A stretch of DNA of 64,000 nt, from assembly GCF_002252675.1 (NCBI RefSeq), contig NZ_NQKY01000004.1, positions 62,001 through 126,000 of the forward strand, written 5' to 3'. Below the pieces are notes generated by a model. The model saw only the letters and a program-made list of their open reading frames with translations. It was not told where the DNA came from and did not search any database. Positions 39,471 to 50,174 of this stretch are shown one piece after another. Position numbers and translations under genes: made by a program. This DNA comes from Synechococcus sp. BO 8801 (GTDB taxonomy: Bacteria > Cyanobacteriota > Cyanobacteriia > PCC-6307 > Cyanobiaceae). Position 1 is the first letter of the stretch; every line of letters starts with the position of its first letter.

Positions 39471-40526
39471 ATGCGCGGTGTTGCTCGCCGGCGGCTGGCG
39501 ACGCTGGCCTGCCTGGGCCTGGGCCTGATCCTGGCCCTGGTGGCAGGTTGGGGTTCCGCCGTGCCGAGAGCGGCAGGGGCAGGGGGCGCAGTGCCGCCCC
39601 CGGTGGTGCCGCCCTCCGGGGTGACGATCCGCGTCGCCATGGCGGTGGACAACGTCTACCGCTTCTCCTCGCGGGAGAAGACCTTCAGCGTCGAAGGGAC
39701 GCTGCGGCTCTCGGCACCGGCGGCGGTGATGGGGCGGTGGCTGGCGGCCGGCGTGGATCCCCTCACGCTGGTGCGCTTCCAGAACCTGGTGGAGCCCTGG
39801 GACTCCCTGCTGGAGGCCAGCAGCGGTCCGCTGCGGCTGGGGGCGGATCTGGGCCGCGACTACCGCTTCAACGGCAACTTCTACTCCGATGAGATCGACT
39901 ACCGGGGTTACCCCTTCGGAACCCTGCCCCTGCAGATCCGGCTGGTGGCCGACCCCAGCTTTCCCGCCACGATCCCTGACCCGCCCAGGATCCGGCTGGA
40001 GGCCGACAGCGCCGCCTCCGGCGTCAGCCGCCGCAGCAACATGAACGGCTACCGGCTGCGCAGCTGGCGCCTGTTCCCCAGCCGCGGCGGTGTGGAGATG
40101 GAGCTGCTCTATGACCCGATCGGCTGGGCGGCCCTGGTGAAGTGGCTGCTGCCCCTGACGATCACGATGGTGGTGATGCTGCTCACCCCCAATCTGCGGG
40201 CCGGCTTCAGCTCCGAGCGCCTGGCGATCCCACCGGTGATCCTGCTGACGCTGGTGTTCATGCAGCAGGCCTACCGCGACTCCCTGCCCTCCCTGCCCTA
40301 TCTCACCGTGCTGGATGGGCTCTACGCCTTCTCCTACCTGGTGACCCTGGTGTTCTTCTGCGAGTTCATCTGGTGCGCCAATCGGCTGGATCGTCTCGCC
40401 AGCGACGGCAGCGGCCCGCAGCGGCCACGGCTCGAACGCCGCATCGAACGGCTGGAGCTGGGCCTGCAGCTGGCCAGCCTGGCCGGCTACGGGGTGCTGC
40501 TGCTCTGGGCCCTGGGCCAGCGCTGA
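39471..40526 (+). CDS. Pentameric ligand-gated ion channel-like protein
   Basis: This 351-residue protein has a signal peptide (residues 1-38) and a beta-rich extracytoplasmic domain (50-215) containing the YPFGTLPLQIRL segment (147-158), which resembles the RFPFDSQTLHI loop of prokaryotic channels such as GLIC. Four transmembrane segments follow: M1 at 219-239 with a Pro (LLPLTI), M2 at 251-268, then LPSLPYLTVLDGLYAFSYL into M3 (278-302), and M4 at 331-348. The M2-M3 LPxxPYxT turn and Glu in M3 (FFCEFIW) match pLGICs well. The pair of Cys of the eukaryotic Cys loop is absent, as usual in bacteria. Ligand and ion are unknown. It stands alone between crtL and gyrA. Confidence 0.65.
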   Translation: MRGVARRRLATLACLGLGLILALVAGWGSAVPRAAGAGGAVPPPVVPPSGVTIRVAMAVDNVYRFSSREKTFSVEGTLRLSAPAAVMGRWLAAGVDPLTLVRFQNLVEPWDSLLEASSGPLRLGADLGRDYRFNGNFYSDEIDYRGYPFGTLPLQIRLVADPSFPATIPDPPRIRLEADSAASGVSRRSNMNGYRLRSWRLFPSRGGVEMELLYDPIGWAALVKWLLPLTITMVVMLLTPNLRAGFSSERLAIPPVILLTLVFMQQAYRDSLPSLPYLTVLDGLYAFSYLVTLVFFCEFIWCANRLDRLASDGSGPQRPRLERRIERLELGLQLASLAGYGVLLLWALGQR

Positions 40527-40571
40527 GCCCGCCGGGGGCTCAGTCGGCGGTGGGCTCAGTCGTCGGTGGGG

Positions 40572-43268
<2,697 letters not shown>

Positions 43269-43301
43269 GCAAGACCGTATGGGGCACAACCCACTCTATC
43301 G

Positions 43302-44456
43302 ATGACCCTGCCGGCCCGGAGTGAATCGGCCCTGCGCCAGCGCCAGCGCAAGGGTGTGCTGCGGGTGCGGGCCGCCGCCGACTTCCGCCGGCTGGTGGCC
43401 GAGGCGGGGCTGGCGGAGGCCTACGCGGCCACCGACGTGGTGGTGGCCGCCAATGCCGAATTCACCGATCAGGGCAGCCTGCACCTCAATATCGGCCCCA
43501 GCGATCCGCCGATCCGCTTCCGGGACGCCCAGCTGGAATCCTTCGGCGCCCAGAGCGGCGGCGGTGGCGGCGACCTGGTGCTGCCCATCGGCGGTGGGCT
43601 CGGGGAAGCCCAGCGGCAGGGGGGCGCCCACCTGCTCGACCGGCTGCTGCGGGGCGGGAGCCTGACCCTCGCCGCCACCGGGGACATCACCGCCCTGCAT
43701 CCCCGCCGGGACCTGCAGGCCCAGCTGGATCTGGAGCGGATCGGCTCCGGCCGGCTGCTGCTGCACCGGGGCATCACCGAGAACGGCCTGGTGGCCGTGA
43801 GCAGCGCCGAAGGGGTGCTGCGCAGCCCCTGGGGCCCCGTGCTGGGACCGTTCGGCAATGCCCTGCACAGCTGCGGCGGTGCCGGCAGCATCGGCCTCAC
43901 CATGCCGGGGCTGGCGCTGCTGGGGCCGGGCTCACCGGTGCTGGTGGCGGGGGCCATCGGCTGGGTGATGGGCAGCGGCAGCGGCCACCAGCCCGGCGTG
44001 CCGCGCTCCGCCGCCGGCCATGCCCTCAGCCCCGGGGCGGTGGCGGCGGTGAGCGTGGATCTGCACGGCCTGCGGCCCGAATGGCTGCGGCCCTGCTTCT
44101 TCGAGGGCCACGGCGCCGCCCTGCTGGTGGGCCTGGCGGCGCCGATCCCCCTGATCAACGAAGCGGTCGCCCGCCAGGCCGCCTGCGGCGACGAGGACCT
44201 GGAGGCGCCGGTGCTGGATGTCTCCATTCCGCGCCGCCTGCGGCCCCGCCTCGGTTCGGTCAGCTATGCCCGGCTCAGGTCCGGCCGGATCCAGGTGGAG
44301 GGACGCCGCGTCACCGCCGCTCCGGCCCACAGCCCACGGCTGGCCGAGTCGATCGGCGCCGAGCTGATCACCTGGCTCGAGGAGGACCGCTTTCCGCTGC
44401 GCCTGCCGGTCCGGCCCCTCTCCGGCCGTGGTGGCCTGATTCCCCTCGACAGCTGA
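43302..44456 (+). CDS. Homocysteine biosynthesis protein (HcyBio, DUF39/COG1900)
   Basis: This 384-residue protein resembles the DUF39/COG1900 family, which in methanogens builds homocysteine by adding sulfide to aspartate semialdehyde. Conserved-looking segments are DVVVAANAEFTDQGSLHLNIGPSDPP, SPWGPVLGPFGNALHSCGGAGS, GLALLGPGSPVLVAGAIGWVMGSGSGH and a C-terminal region with IPLINEAVARQAACGDEDL. Cysteines in HSCGG and in the C-terminal CGDED are candidates for catalysis. No ferredoxin domain is attached. It diverges from gyrA by 33 bp; other sulfur genes are not adjacent. Confidence 0.78.
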   Translation: MTLPARSESALRQRQRKGVLRVRAAADFRRLVAEAGLAEAYAATDVVVAANAEFTDQGSLHLNIGPSDPPIRFRDAQLESFGAQSGGGGGDLVLPIGGGLGEAQRQGGAHLLDRLLRGGSLTLAATGDITALHPRRDLQAQLDLERIGSGRLLLHRGITENGLVAVSSAEGVLRSPWGPVLGPFGNALHSCGGAGSIGLTMPGLALLGPGSPVLVAGAIGWVMGSGSGHQPGVPRSAAGHALSPGAVAAVSVDLHGLRPEWLRPCFFEGHGAALLVGLAAPIPLINEAVARQAACGDEDLEAPVLDVSIPRRLRPRLGSVSYARLRSGRIQVEGRRVTAAPAHSPRLAESIGAELITWLEEDRFPLRLPVRPLSGRGGLIPLDS

Positions 44457-44527
44457 ACTCCCTGCACAGCTCCGGGGCGGTGGGGGAAAACGGCCGTAAG
44501 CTCCGCCGTGAGCTGCCGGCGCCTGCC

Positions 44528-45157
44528 ATGGCCGAGACCCCCTTCAGCCCCGAGCCCCCCTCCAGCCCCGAGGCCCCCTCCAGCCCCGAGGCCCAGGAGA
44601 ACGGACCGTCTCCGCAGCCGTGGGCGGCGGAACCCGTGGCCCATGAACCGGAGCACGTGGCCCCCGAGCCGGAACCGGAGCCAGAGCCGGAGCCGATGAG
44701 TGCCGGGTTCGAGCCCCTGGCCGAAGCCGACAGCGAGATCCCGGCGCCGGTGCCCACCCCGGTGAGCGAGCCGGAACCCGGCATCACCGCCACCCTGGAG
44801 GTGCCCCCCCTGGAGGGCTCGGCGGAGCCTGCCGGCGAGGGCGGTGGCGAATTCGATCTGCTGCTGCAGAAGATCAAGGACTGGCTCGGCAGCGGCGAAC
44901 TGCAGGCCCAGTGGCAGCGCTTCCGCGGCCCCCTCAAGGGGCTGGCGATCCTGATCGGGGTGGTGCTGCTGCTGCGGGTCTACGCGTCCCTGATCGGCAC
45001 CCTCGACAGCCTGCCCCTGGTGGGCGGCCTGCTGGAGCTGGTGGGCCTGATCGCCGCGCTCCGGTTCACCGCCACCCGGCTGGTGCGCAAGAGCGACCGG
45101 GACCAGGTCTTCGCCGACTGGAGCCGCCGCTGGAACGACTTCCGCGGCCGGGAGTGA
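44528..45157 (+). CDS. CAAD/CURT1-domain thylakoid protein
   Basis: This 209-residue protein has a long, Pro/Glu-rich N-terminus (residues 1-105) that repeats EAPSSPEA and EPEPEPEPEP. The CAAD domain follows (about 110-205): an amphipathic helix (LLLQKIKDWLGSG), two hydrophobic segments (LKGLAILIGVVLLLRVYASL and LPLVGGLLELVGLIAAL), and a C-terminal amphipathic helix. This is the cyanobacterial CAAD fold, which is also the CURT1 domain that bends thylakoid membranes at grana margins. The long acidic extension is unusual for the family. It may tune membrane curvature; direct evidence is lacking. Confidence 0.82.
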   Translation: MAETPFSPEPPSSPEAPSSPEAQENGPSPQPWAAEPVAHEPEHVAPEPEPEPEPEPMSAGFEPLAEADSEIPAPVPTPVSEPEPGITATLEVPPLEGSAEPAGEGGGEFDLLLQKIKDWLGSGELQAQWQRFRGPLKGLAILIGVVLLLRVYASLIGTLDSLPLVGGLLELVGLIAALRFTATRLVRKSDRDQVFADWSRRWNDFRGRE

Positions 45158-45230
45158 TCCAGGGCACGGGCACGGGCCGGGGGCCGACGCGGACCGGTTG
45201 ATAGTTTGTGCCCACTGTGTCCGTCCAACG

Positions 45231-46394
45231 GTGAACATTCAGCTCGGTCGCTCCCGGACCGTACGCCGCGCCTACGGCATCGATGAAATCGCTCTGGTCC
45301 CGGGCGGTCGCACCGTCGATCCCGAGGTGACCGACAGCAGCTGGAGCCTGGGGGGGATCCAGCGGGAGATCCCGATCATCGCCAGCGCCATGGACGGGGT
45401 GGTGGATGTGGGCATGTGCATCGAGCTCACACGCCTGGGGGCGCTCGGGGTGCTCAACCTCGAAGGCGTCCAATGCCGCTACGACGACCCCGAGCCGGTG
45501 CTCGAGAAGATCGCCTCGGTGGGCCGCGAGGAGTTCGTGGGCCTGATGCAGGAGCTCTACAGCCAGCCGGTCCGTGAGGACCTGGTGCGGCAGCGGATCG
45601 CCGAGATCAAGGCGGGCGGCGGCATCGCGGCGGTGAGTGCCACCCCGGTGGCCGCCCTGCGCTTCGGGGCGGCGGTGGCGGAATCGGGCGCCGACCTGTT
45701 CTTCGTGCAGGCGACGGTGGTCTCCACCGAGCACATCGGCCCGGAAGGCCGCCAGACCCTCGACCTGGCCGCCCTCTGCCGCGACCTCGGCGTGCCCGTG
45801 GTGATCGGCAACTGCGTCACCTACGACGTCACCCTGCAGCTGATGCGGGCCGGGGCCGCCGGGGTGATGGTGGGCATCGGCCCCGGCGCCGCCTGCACGT
45901 CACGGGGTGTGCTGGGCGTCGGCATTCCCCAGGCCACGGCCGTGGCCGACTGCGCCGCCGCCCGGGACGACTACGAGCGCGAAAGCGGCCGCTACGTACC
46001 GGTGGTGGCCGATGGCGGCATCGTCACCGGCGGTGACATCTGCAAGTGCCTGGCCTGCGGGGCCGATGCGGTGATGATCGGCTCCCCGATCGCCCGGGCC
46101 GCCGAGGCCCCCGGCCGGGGCTTCCACTGGGGCATGGCCACCCCCAGCCCGGTGCTGCCCCGGGGCACGCGCATCAAGGTGGGCACCACCGGCAGCCTGG
46201 AGAAGATCCTGCGCGGTCCGGCCGGCCTCGACGACGGCACCCAGAACCTGCTGGGCTGCATCCGCACCTCCATGGGCACCCTGGGGGCCCGCACCCTCAA
46301 GGAAATGCGTGAGGTGGAGGTGGTGGTGGCGCCCTCCCTTCTGACCGAGGGCAAGGTGTACCAGAAGGCCCAGCAACTGGGCATGGGCAAGTAG
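45231..46394 (+). CDS. guaB3: GuaB3 family IMP dehydrogenase-related protein
   Basis: This 387-residue TIM-barrel protein resembles IMP dehydrogenase. It starts at GTG (VNIQLGRSRTVRRAYGIDEIAL), and shows IIASAMDGVVDVGMCIEL, GALGVLNLEGVQCRYDDPE, and the loop GPGAACTSRGVLGVG, which carries the catalytic Cys in the form GAACTSR. VVADGGIVTGGDICKCLACGADAVMIGSPIAR follows. There are no CBS domains, which separates GuaB3-type proteins from classical GuaB. It should oxidise IMP toward GMP, but GuaB3 substrate use differs between organisms. A strong terminator follows at 46489-46510. Confidence 0.88.
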   Translation: MNIQLGRSRTVRRAYGIDEIALVPGGRTVDPEVTDSSWSLGGIQREIPIIASAMDGVVDVGMCIELTRLGALGVLNLEGVQCRYDDPEPVLEKIASVGREEFVGLMQELYSQPVREDLVRQRIAEIKAGGGIAAVSATPVAALRFGAAVAESGADLFFVQATVVSTEHIGPEGRQTLDLAALCRDLGVPVVIGNCVTYDVTLQLMRAGAAGVMVGIGPGAACTSRGVLGVGIPQATAVADCAAARDDYERESGRYVPVVADGGIVTGGDICKCLACGADAVMIGSPIARAAEAPGRGFHWGMATPSPVLPRGTRIKVGTTGSLEKILRGPAGLDDGTQNLLGCIRTSMGTLGARTLKEMREVEVVVAPSLLTEGKVYQKAQQLGMGK

Positions 46395-46488
46395 GTCGTC
46401 CCAGGTCTGGACGCCACGGCCTCAAGGCGAGATGGGGGCTAACCTCTGGATGTGGGGGCTCCGGCTCGCACACTCCTCACACCCCCCG

Positions 46489-46510
46489 GCCCGGCGTGTC
46501 CGGGCTTTTT
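46489..46510 (+). terminator. Rho-independent terminator after guaB3
   Basis: The sequence GCCCGG (46489-46494), a CGTGT loop and CCGGGC (46500-46505) form a perfect 6-bp GC stem, followed by five T (46506-46510) and then GTCTT. This is a typical intrinsic terminator 95 bp after the guaB3 stop, so guaB3 and trxA are separate transcription units. Confidence 0.75.
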
Positions 46511-46603
46511 GTCTTCTGCCGCCGATCCCGGCGGCACTGCCTCCGGGTTCCGCTACGGCCTGCAACGCTGGCCCCATTCCCGGGAAGAGCGGCCGAACCC
46601 GGT

Positions 46604-46612
46604 TGCTAGATT
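46604..46612 (+). promoter_or_regulatory. Candidate extended -10 promoter element for trxA
   Basis: TGCTAGATT (46604-46612) contains the extended -10 motif TGn followed by TAGATT. It lies about 25 bp upstream of the trxA ATG at 46637, which is preceded by an AAGGA ribosome binding site. Upstream is the guaB3 terminator, so a separate trxA promoter is expected here. Confidence 0.5.
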
Positions 46613-46636
46613 CACTACATCCCGAGTCTGCAAGGA

Positions 46637-46960
46637 ATGTCCAGCGCCGCTGCCGTCACCGACGCCTCCTTCGAGCAAGACGTGCTCAAGAGTGATGTGC
46701 CCGTGCTGGTTGATTTCTGGGCACCCTGGTGCGGCCCCTGCCGCATGGTGGCCCCGATCGTCGATGAGATCGCCAAGGAATACGAGGGCAAGATCCGCGT
46801 CTACAAGCTCAACACCGACGAAAACCCCAACGTCGCCAGCCAGTACGGCATCCGCAGCATTCCCACCCTGATGCTGTTCAAGGGTGGCCAGAAGGTCGAC
46901 ACCGTGGTGGGTGCCGTTCCCAAGAACACCCTGTCGGGCACCATCTCCAAATACCTCTGA
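46637..46960 (+). CDS. trxA: Thioredoxin
   Basis: This 107-residue protein is a classical thioredoxin with the redox motif WCGPC in [42 protein letters not shown] (cis-Pro after I) and [16 protein letters not shown]. It reduces disulphides of target enzymes and in cyanobacteria links photosynthetic electron flow to Calvin-cycle and repair enzymes. Start at ATG 46637 with AAGGA ahead. It is followed closely by the LOG-family gene. Confidence 0.94.
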   Translation: MSSAAAVTDASFEQDVLKSDVPVLVDFWAPWCGPCRMVAPIVDEIAKEYEGKIRVYKLNTDENPNVASQYGIRSIPTLMLFKGGQKVDTVVGAVPKNTLSGTISKYL

Positions 46961-46970
46961 CACCGCTCCG

Positions 46971-48056
46971 CTGACGCCGCCCCTCCCCCCGAATCCCCCG
47001 CCGGCGGCGGGCATCAGCCCCCTGCAGGCCCTCGCCGAAGCTCTCCACGGCCACCCCCAGCGCCGTCAGATCGAGCGCGCCGTGGTGTCCCTGCTCCAGG
47101 TGGCGCGGCAGGAGAAGGAGGAGGAGGAGTGGCGCCTGATCGCCGGCTGTCTGGCCGACATCAGTGAGGCCCTGGAGGTCTTCCGCCCCAGGCGCAGCGC
47201 CCGCAAGATCAGCGTCTTCGGCTCGGCCCGCACCCGCCGCGAGGATCCCTGCTACCTCCTGGCCGAGGACGTCGCCCGCCAGGCCGTGGAAGCCGGTTTC
47301 GAGGTGATGACCGGAGCCGGGGCCGGCGTCATGGAGGGCGCCAACAGCGGCGCGGGATGCGACCACAGCATCGGCCTCAACGTGGATCTGCCCTTCGAGC
47401 AGCATCCCAACCCCTACGTGAGCGCCTGCGAGGGGCGTCTCCTCTACTTCCGCTACTTCTTCACCCGCAAGCTGTTCTTCCTGATGGAGAGCGATGCGCT
47501 GGTGGTGATGCCCGGGGGATTCGGCACCCTCGATGAACTGTTCGAGTGCCTCACCCTCATCCAGACGGGACGCACATCGCCGATTCCCTTGGTGCTGCTC
47601 TCGCCGGACGGCGACGACTTCTGGAAGGTCTGGAAGCGCAACGTGCACCAGGAGCTGGCCACCCGGGGACTCATCTCCCCGGAGGATGTGGATCTGATGG
47701 TGGAAGCCTCCAGCGCCGAGGACGCCGTGGCCCACATCTGCCGGTTCTACCGCGTGTTCCACAGCGCCCAGCTGGGGCAGGACCGCATCGAGCTGCTGCT
47801 CAACGCCGAGGTGCCCCGCAGCCTGCTGCCGGAGCTGAACCGCCGCTTCGCCGACCTGCTGGAGGACGGCGCCATCCAGACCGGCGAGGGCGTCGACGAC
47901 AACGGCCTGCTGCGGCCCTGCCTGCGGCTGCGCTTCGACAAACGCCGCGTCGGCAGGCTCTATCAGTTCATCGACCACCTCAACGGCCTCGACCTGCCCG
48001 CCTCACCGGCCCTGGAGCATCCGGCCGAGCGGGTCCCGAGCGTCAGCCAGCCATGA
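46971..48056 (+). CDS. LOG family (TIGR00730-related) protein
   Basis: The protein is about 360 residues. The N-terminal helical part (LQALAEALHG, IERAVVSLLQVARQEKEEEE) is followed by the Rossmann-like LOG domain: KISVFGSARTRREDPCY, VMTGAGAGVMEGANSGAG, and the diagnostic PGGFGTLDELFECLTLIQTG. LOG domain proteins are cytokinin riboside monophosphate phosphoribohydrolases or nucleotide hydrolases; this longer type is often annotated as a lysine decarboxylase, an outdated name. The true start is uncertain: no ATG, GTG or TTG lies between the trxA end and the domain. A CTG at 46971 is the nominal start, and an ATG at 46884, inside trxA, is also in frame. hisH follows with an ATGA overlap. Confidence 0.8.
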   Translation: MTPPLPPNPPPAAGISPLQALAEALHGHPQRRQIERAVVSLLQVARQEKEEEEWRLIAGCLADISEALEVFRPRRSARKISVFGSARTRREDPCYLLAEDVARQAVEAGFEVMTGAGAGVMEGANSGAGCDHSIGLNVDLPFEQHPNPYVSACEGRLLYFRYFFTRKLFFLMESDALVVMPGGFGTLDELFECLTLIQTGRTSPIPLVLLSPDGDDFWKVWKRNVHQELATRGLISPEDVDLMVEASSAEDAVAHICRFYRVFHSAQLGQDRIELLLNAEVPRSLLPELNRRFADLLEDGAIQTGEGVDDNGLLRPCLRLRFDKRRVGRLYQFIDHLNGLDLPASPALEHPAERVPSVSQP

Positions 48057-48676
48057 GCCGCATCGGCCTGATCGACTACGGCATGGGCAACCTCCATTCG
48101 GTGCAGCGCACCTTTGCGCGGCTCGGTGCCGAGCTGGTGAGCGTGCACGGCCCGGCCGACCTCGAGCCCTGCGAGGCCCTGGTGCTCCCGGGCGTCGGCG
48201 CCTTCGATCCGGCCATGGAGCGGCTGCGCTCGGCCGGGCTGGAGCAGGCCCTGCGCCGCTCCTGCGCCAGCGGCCGCCCGCTGCTGGGGATCTGCCTGGG
48301 GCTTCAGTTGCTGTTCGAGGCCAGCGAGGAAGGCCGAACCGATGGGCTTGGCGTGCTGGCCGGCCGCGTGCGCTCCCTGCCGCGGGTGGCGGGCCACCCC
48401 CTGCCCCACATGGGCTGGGCCCCCCTGATCCCGGCCACCGCCAGCCCCCTGCTGCCGGCCGCCACCCCCGAGGCCTGGGTTTACTTCGTGCACTCCTTCG
48501 CCGCCGAGCCTGCCGAGGCCACGGCCAGCACGGCCCTCGTCGACTACGCCGGCACCCCGGTGACCGCGGCGGTGTGGCAGGGGACCATCGCCGCCTGCCA
48601 GTTCCACCCGGAGAAGTCCGGGCCCGTGGGCGAAGCGATGCTGCGCCGCTGGCTGGACTGGGTCGCCTCCCTGTGA
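48053..48676 (+). CDS. hisH: Imidazole glycerol phosphate synthase, glutaminase subunit
   Basis: This 207-residue class I glutamine amidotransferase provides ammonia to HisF in step 5 of histidine biosynthesis. It shows IGLIDYGMGNLHSV, LVLPGVGAFDPAM, the nucleophile elbow LLGICLGLQLLF (Cys), PHMGWAPL, YFVHSF and the catalytic FHPEKS (His/Glu). All key residues are intact. Its start overlaps the LOG gene stop (ATGA), and its stop overlaps the rsmD GTG start. Confidence 0.94.
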   Translation: MSRIGLIDYGMGNLHSVQRTFARLGAELVSVHGPADLEPCEALVLPGVGAFDPAMERLRSAGLEQALRRSCASGRPLLGICLGLQLLFEASEEGRTDGLGVLAGRVRSLPRVAGHPLPHMGWAPLIPATASPLLPAATPEAWVYFVHSFAAEPAEATASTALVDYAGTPVTAAVWQGTIAACQFHPEKSGPVGEAMLRRWLDWVASL

Positions 48677-49263
48677 CGCTGCGGCTGAGCGGGGGGCGCC
48701 GGCTGCAGAGCCCCCCCGGCAGCACCGCCCGGCCCACCGCCGCCCGGGTCCGGCTGGCGGTCATGAACCTGCTGGCGGCCCGGGTGCCCGGCAGCCGCTG
48801 GCTGGATCTCTGCTGCGGCAGCGGCGTGATGGCCTGCGAGGCCCTGCAGCGCGGCGCCGCCGAGGTGGTGGCCGTGGAGCGGGATCGCCGCATCGCCGCG
48901 GTGGCCCGGGCCAATCTGGAACTGGTGCGCCAGGGCCGATCGGCCGCGCCGGAGGCCCCCACCCGCTGCCGGGTGGACGGCGATGAGGTGCTGCGCTGGC
49001 TGGCCCGCACCGACCCCAGCCCTTTTGATCTGATCTACGCCGATCCCCCCTATGCGGCCGGCCTCTACGTACCCCTCGCGGCGGCCGTGCTCAGGGGCGG
49101 CTGGCTGGCCCCCGGGGGGATCCTGGTGTGGGAATGCGCCAGCGATGGGGTGCCGGAGGTGCCGCCGGGATGGCGCTGTCGTGATCAGCGGCGTTATGGG
49201 GGGAGCACGGTGGTGCTGCTGGAAGTGGCACCCGCGCTGCCTGCTGATACCTGGCCGACCTGA
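48673..49263 (+). CDS. rsmD: 16S rRNA (guanine966-N2)-methyltransferase RsmD
   Basis: This 196-residue SAM-dependent methyltransferase modifies G966 of 16S rRNA. Signatures: LRLSGGRRLQSPPG, TARPTAARVRLAVMNLL, WLDLCCGSGVMACEALQRGA (SAM loop), VVAVERDRRI, and the catalytic DPPY in LIYADPPYAAGLY. The start is GTG at 48673 (GTGA overlap with hisH). An AT-rich region with dyad symmetry follows. Confidence 0.9.
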   Translation: MTLRLSGGRRLQSPPGSTARPTAARVRLAVMNLLAARVPGSRWLDLCCGSGVMACEALQRGAAEVVAVERDRRIAAVARANLELVRQGRSAAPEAPTRCRVDGDEVLRWLARTDPSPFDLIYADPPYAAGLYVPLAAAVLRGGWLAPGGILVWECASDGVPEVPPGWRCRDQRRYGGSTVVLLEVAPALPADTWPT

Positions 49264-49397
49264 AGTCTCCTTTTTTTGCAGATCTGCTGACGGGCTTTAT
49301 CTCCAGCTGAAAATTCTTCATGTGCGGTCAGTCCATCTGCAGTATATCCGCTGCAGATGTCAAGTCGTGACCCCGATTAACACCTTTCACCCCGGAT
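49264..49397. promoter_or_regulatory. AT-rich region with two dyad symmetries upstream of the PGPLP protein gene
   Basis: After the rsmD stop there is TTTTTTT (49271-49277) and the perfect 10-bp palindrome GCAGATCTGC (49278-49287). Farther on is the perfect 9-bp inverted repeat CATCTGCAG (49334-49342) and CTGCAGATG (49351-49359), with spacer TATATCCG. Both share the ATCTGC core. The region is AT-rich compared with its surroundings, and lies ahead of the PGPLP-tailed protein gene, so these are likely operators or part of a regulated leader. The dyad in RNA could also form a hairpin. Confidence 0.5.
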
Positions 49398-50150
49398 ATG
49401 GATGGTATTCAGATAGGGCCCATTCCGGCGTTCACGGCCATGCCATCCCTTCCATCAACCCCTTCCAGACCATCCACCCCCACCCCCTTCGGCCCCAAGC
49501 GCCTCCTGACCCGGGGCCTGATGGCGGCCGCCCTGCTTGGCGGCGCCGGCGCGGCGCTCTCGGCGGGGTCGGCCGAAGCCGCAACAGGCTGCGGAGTTCA
49601 GATCTCCTGGGCAGCCTGGGTTGGCGGCCAAGATCTCACGTGCGACGACAAAGTCTTCTCCCACAGCTCGACAGCCACACTCGGCGATCTTGCCTTATCA
49701 ACTGTCTCCGCAAATCAACCTCTCCCAGGTGACTTCCTCTTCAACCTGGACTTGCCCACTTTCACCACGAACCCCTTCGACTTCACCTACGTGGCGTCGA
49801 TCACCGGTTCCCCAAGCGTCTTCAGCGCCGTTGATCTTGACTCTAATGGAGACAATTTCGCGAATCCCCCAAGCATTCTGACGGCCACTTACACATTTGC
49901 TGACGGGAACTCTCCAATTGTCCTTACGAGCACGAATGGATCGGCAGATATTGAGTCTGTGATTGGCGGCCCAAGCACAATCACAGTGGGGAATGTATAC
50001 AACGGCGCTGGGGCCATTGATTCCTTCGAGAACAGCTTCCAGCAAACCTCCACTGTCCCCGGTCCCCTGCCGGTCCTCGGCGCCGGTGTGGCCTTCGGCT
50101 TCAGCCGCAAGCTGCGCCGTCGCATCAACGGGGCGCGCGTCAAGGCCTGA
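49398..50150 (+). CDS. Exported protein with PGPLP (PEP-CTERM-like) sorting tail
   Basis: This 250-residue protein has an N-terminal signal region (GLMAAALLGGAGAALSAG, cleavage near AEAA), with start at ATG 49398 or 49440. The middle is Thr/Ser/Asn-rich and beta-type (for example FDFTYVASITGSPSVFSAVD). The C-terminus is the tripartite tail VPGPLPVLGAGVAFGFSRKL followed by RRRI: a PGPLP motif, a hydrophobic helix and a basic end. That is a variant of the PEP-CTERM signal used by exosortases to anchor or release proteins at the cell surface. Base use is AT-richer in the middle. It precedes an HpsJ-like gene; a terminator lies between. Confidence 0.75.
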   Translation: MDGIQIGPIPAFTAMPSLPSTPSRPSTPTPFGPKRLLTRGLMAAALLGGAGAALSAGSAEAATGCGVQISWAAWVGGQDLTCDDKVFSHSSTATLGDLALSTVSANQPLPGDFLFNLDLPTFTTNPFDFTYVASITGSPSVFSAVDLDSNGDNFANPPSILTATYTFADGNSPIVLTSTNGSADIESVIGGPSTITVGNVYNGAGAIDSFENSFQQTSTVPGPLPVLGAGVAFGFSRKLRRRINGARVKA

Positions 50151-50174
50151 CGGCTCCTGTTGAGAACGTTTCCC

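Noticed and set aside
46971-48056. Lysine decarboxylase
   Set aside because: The PGGFGTLDE motif identifies the LOG family, for which that name is a historical misannotation.
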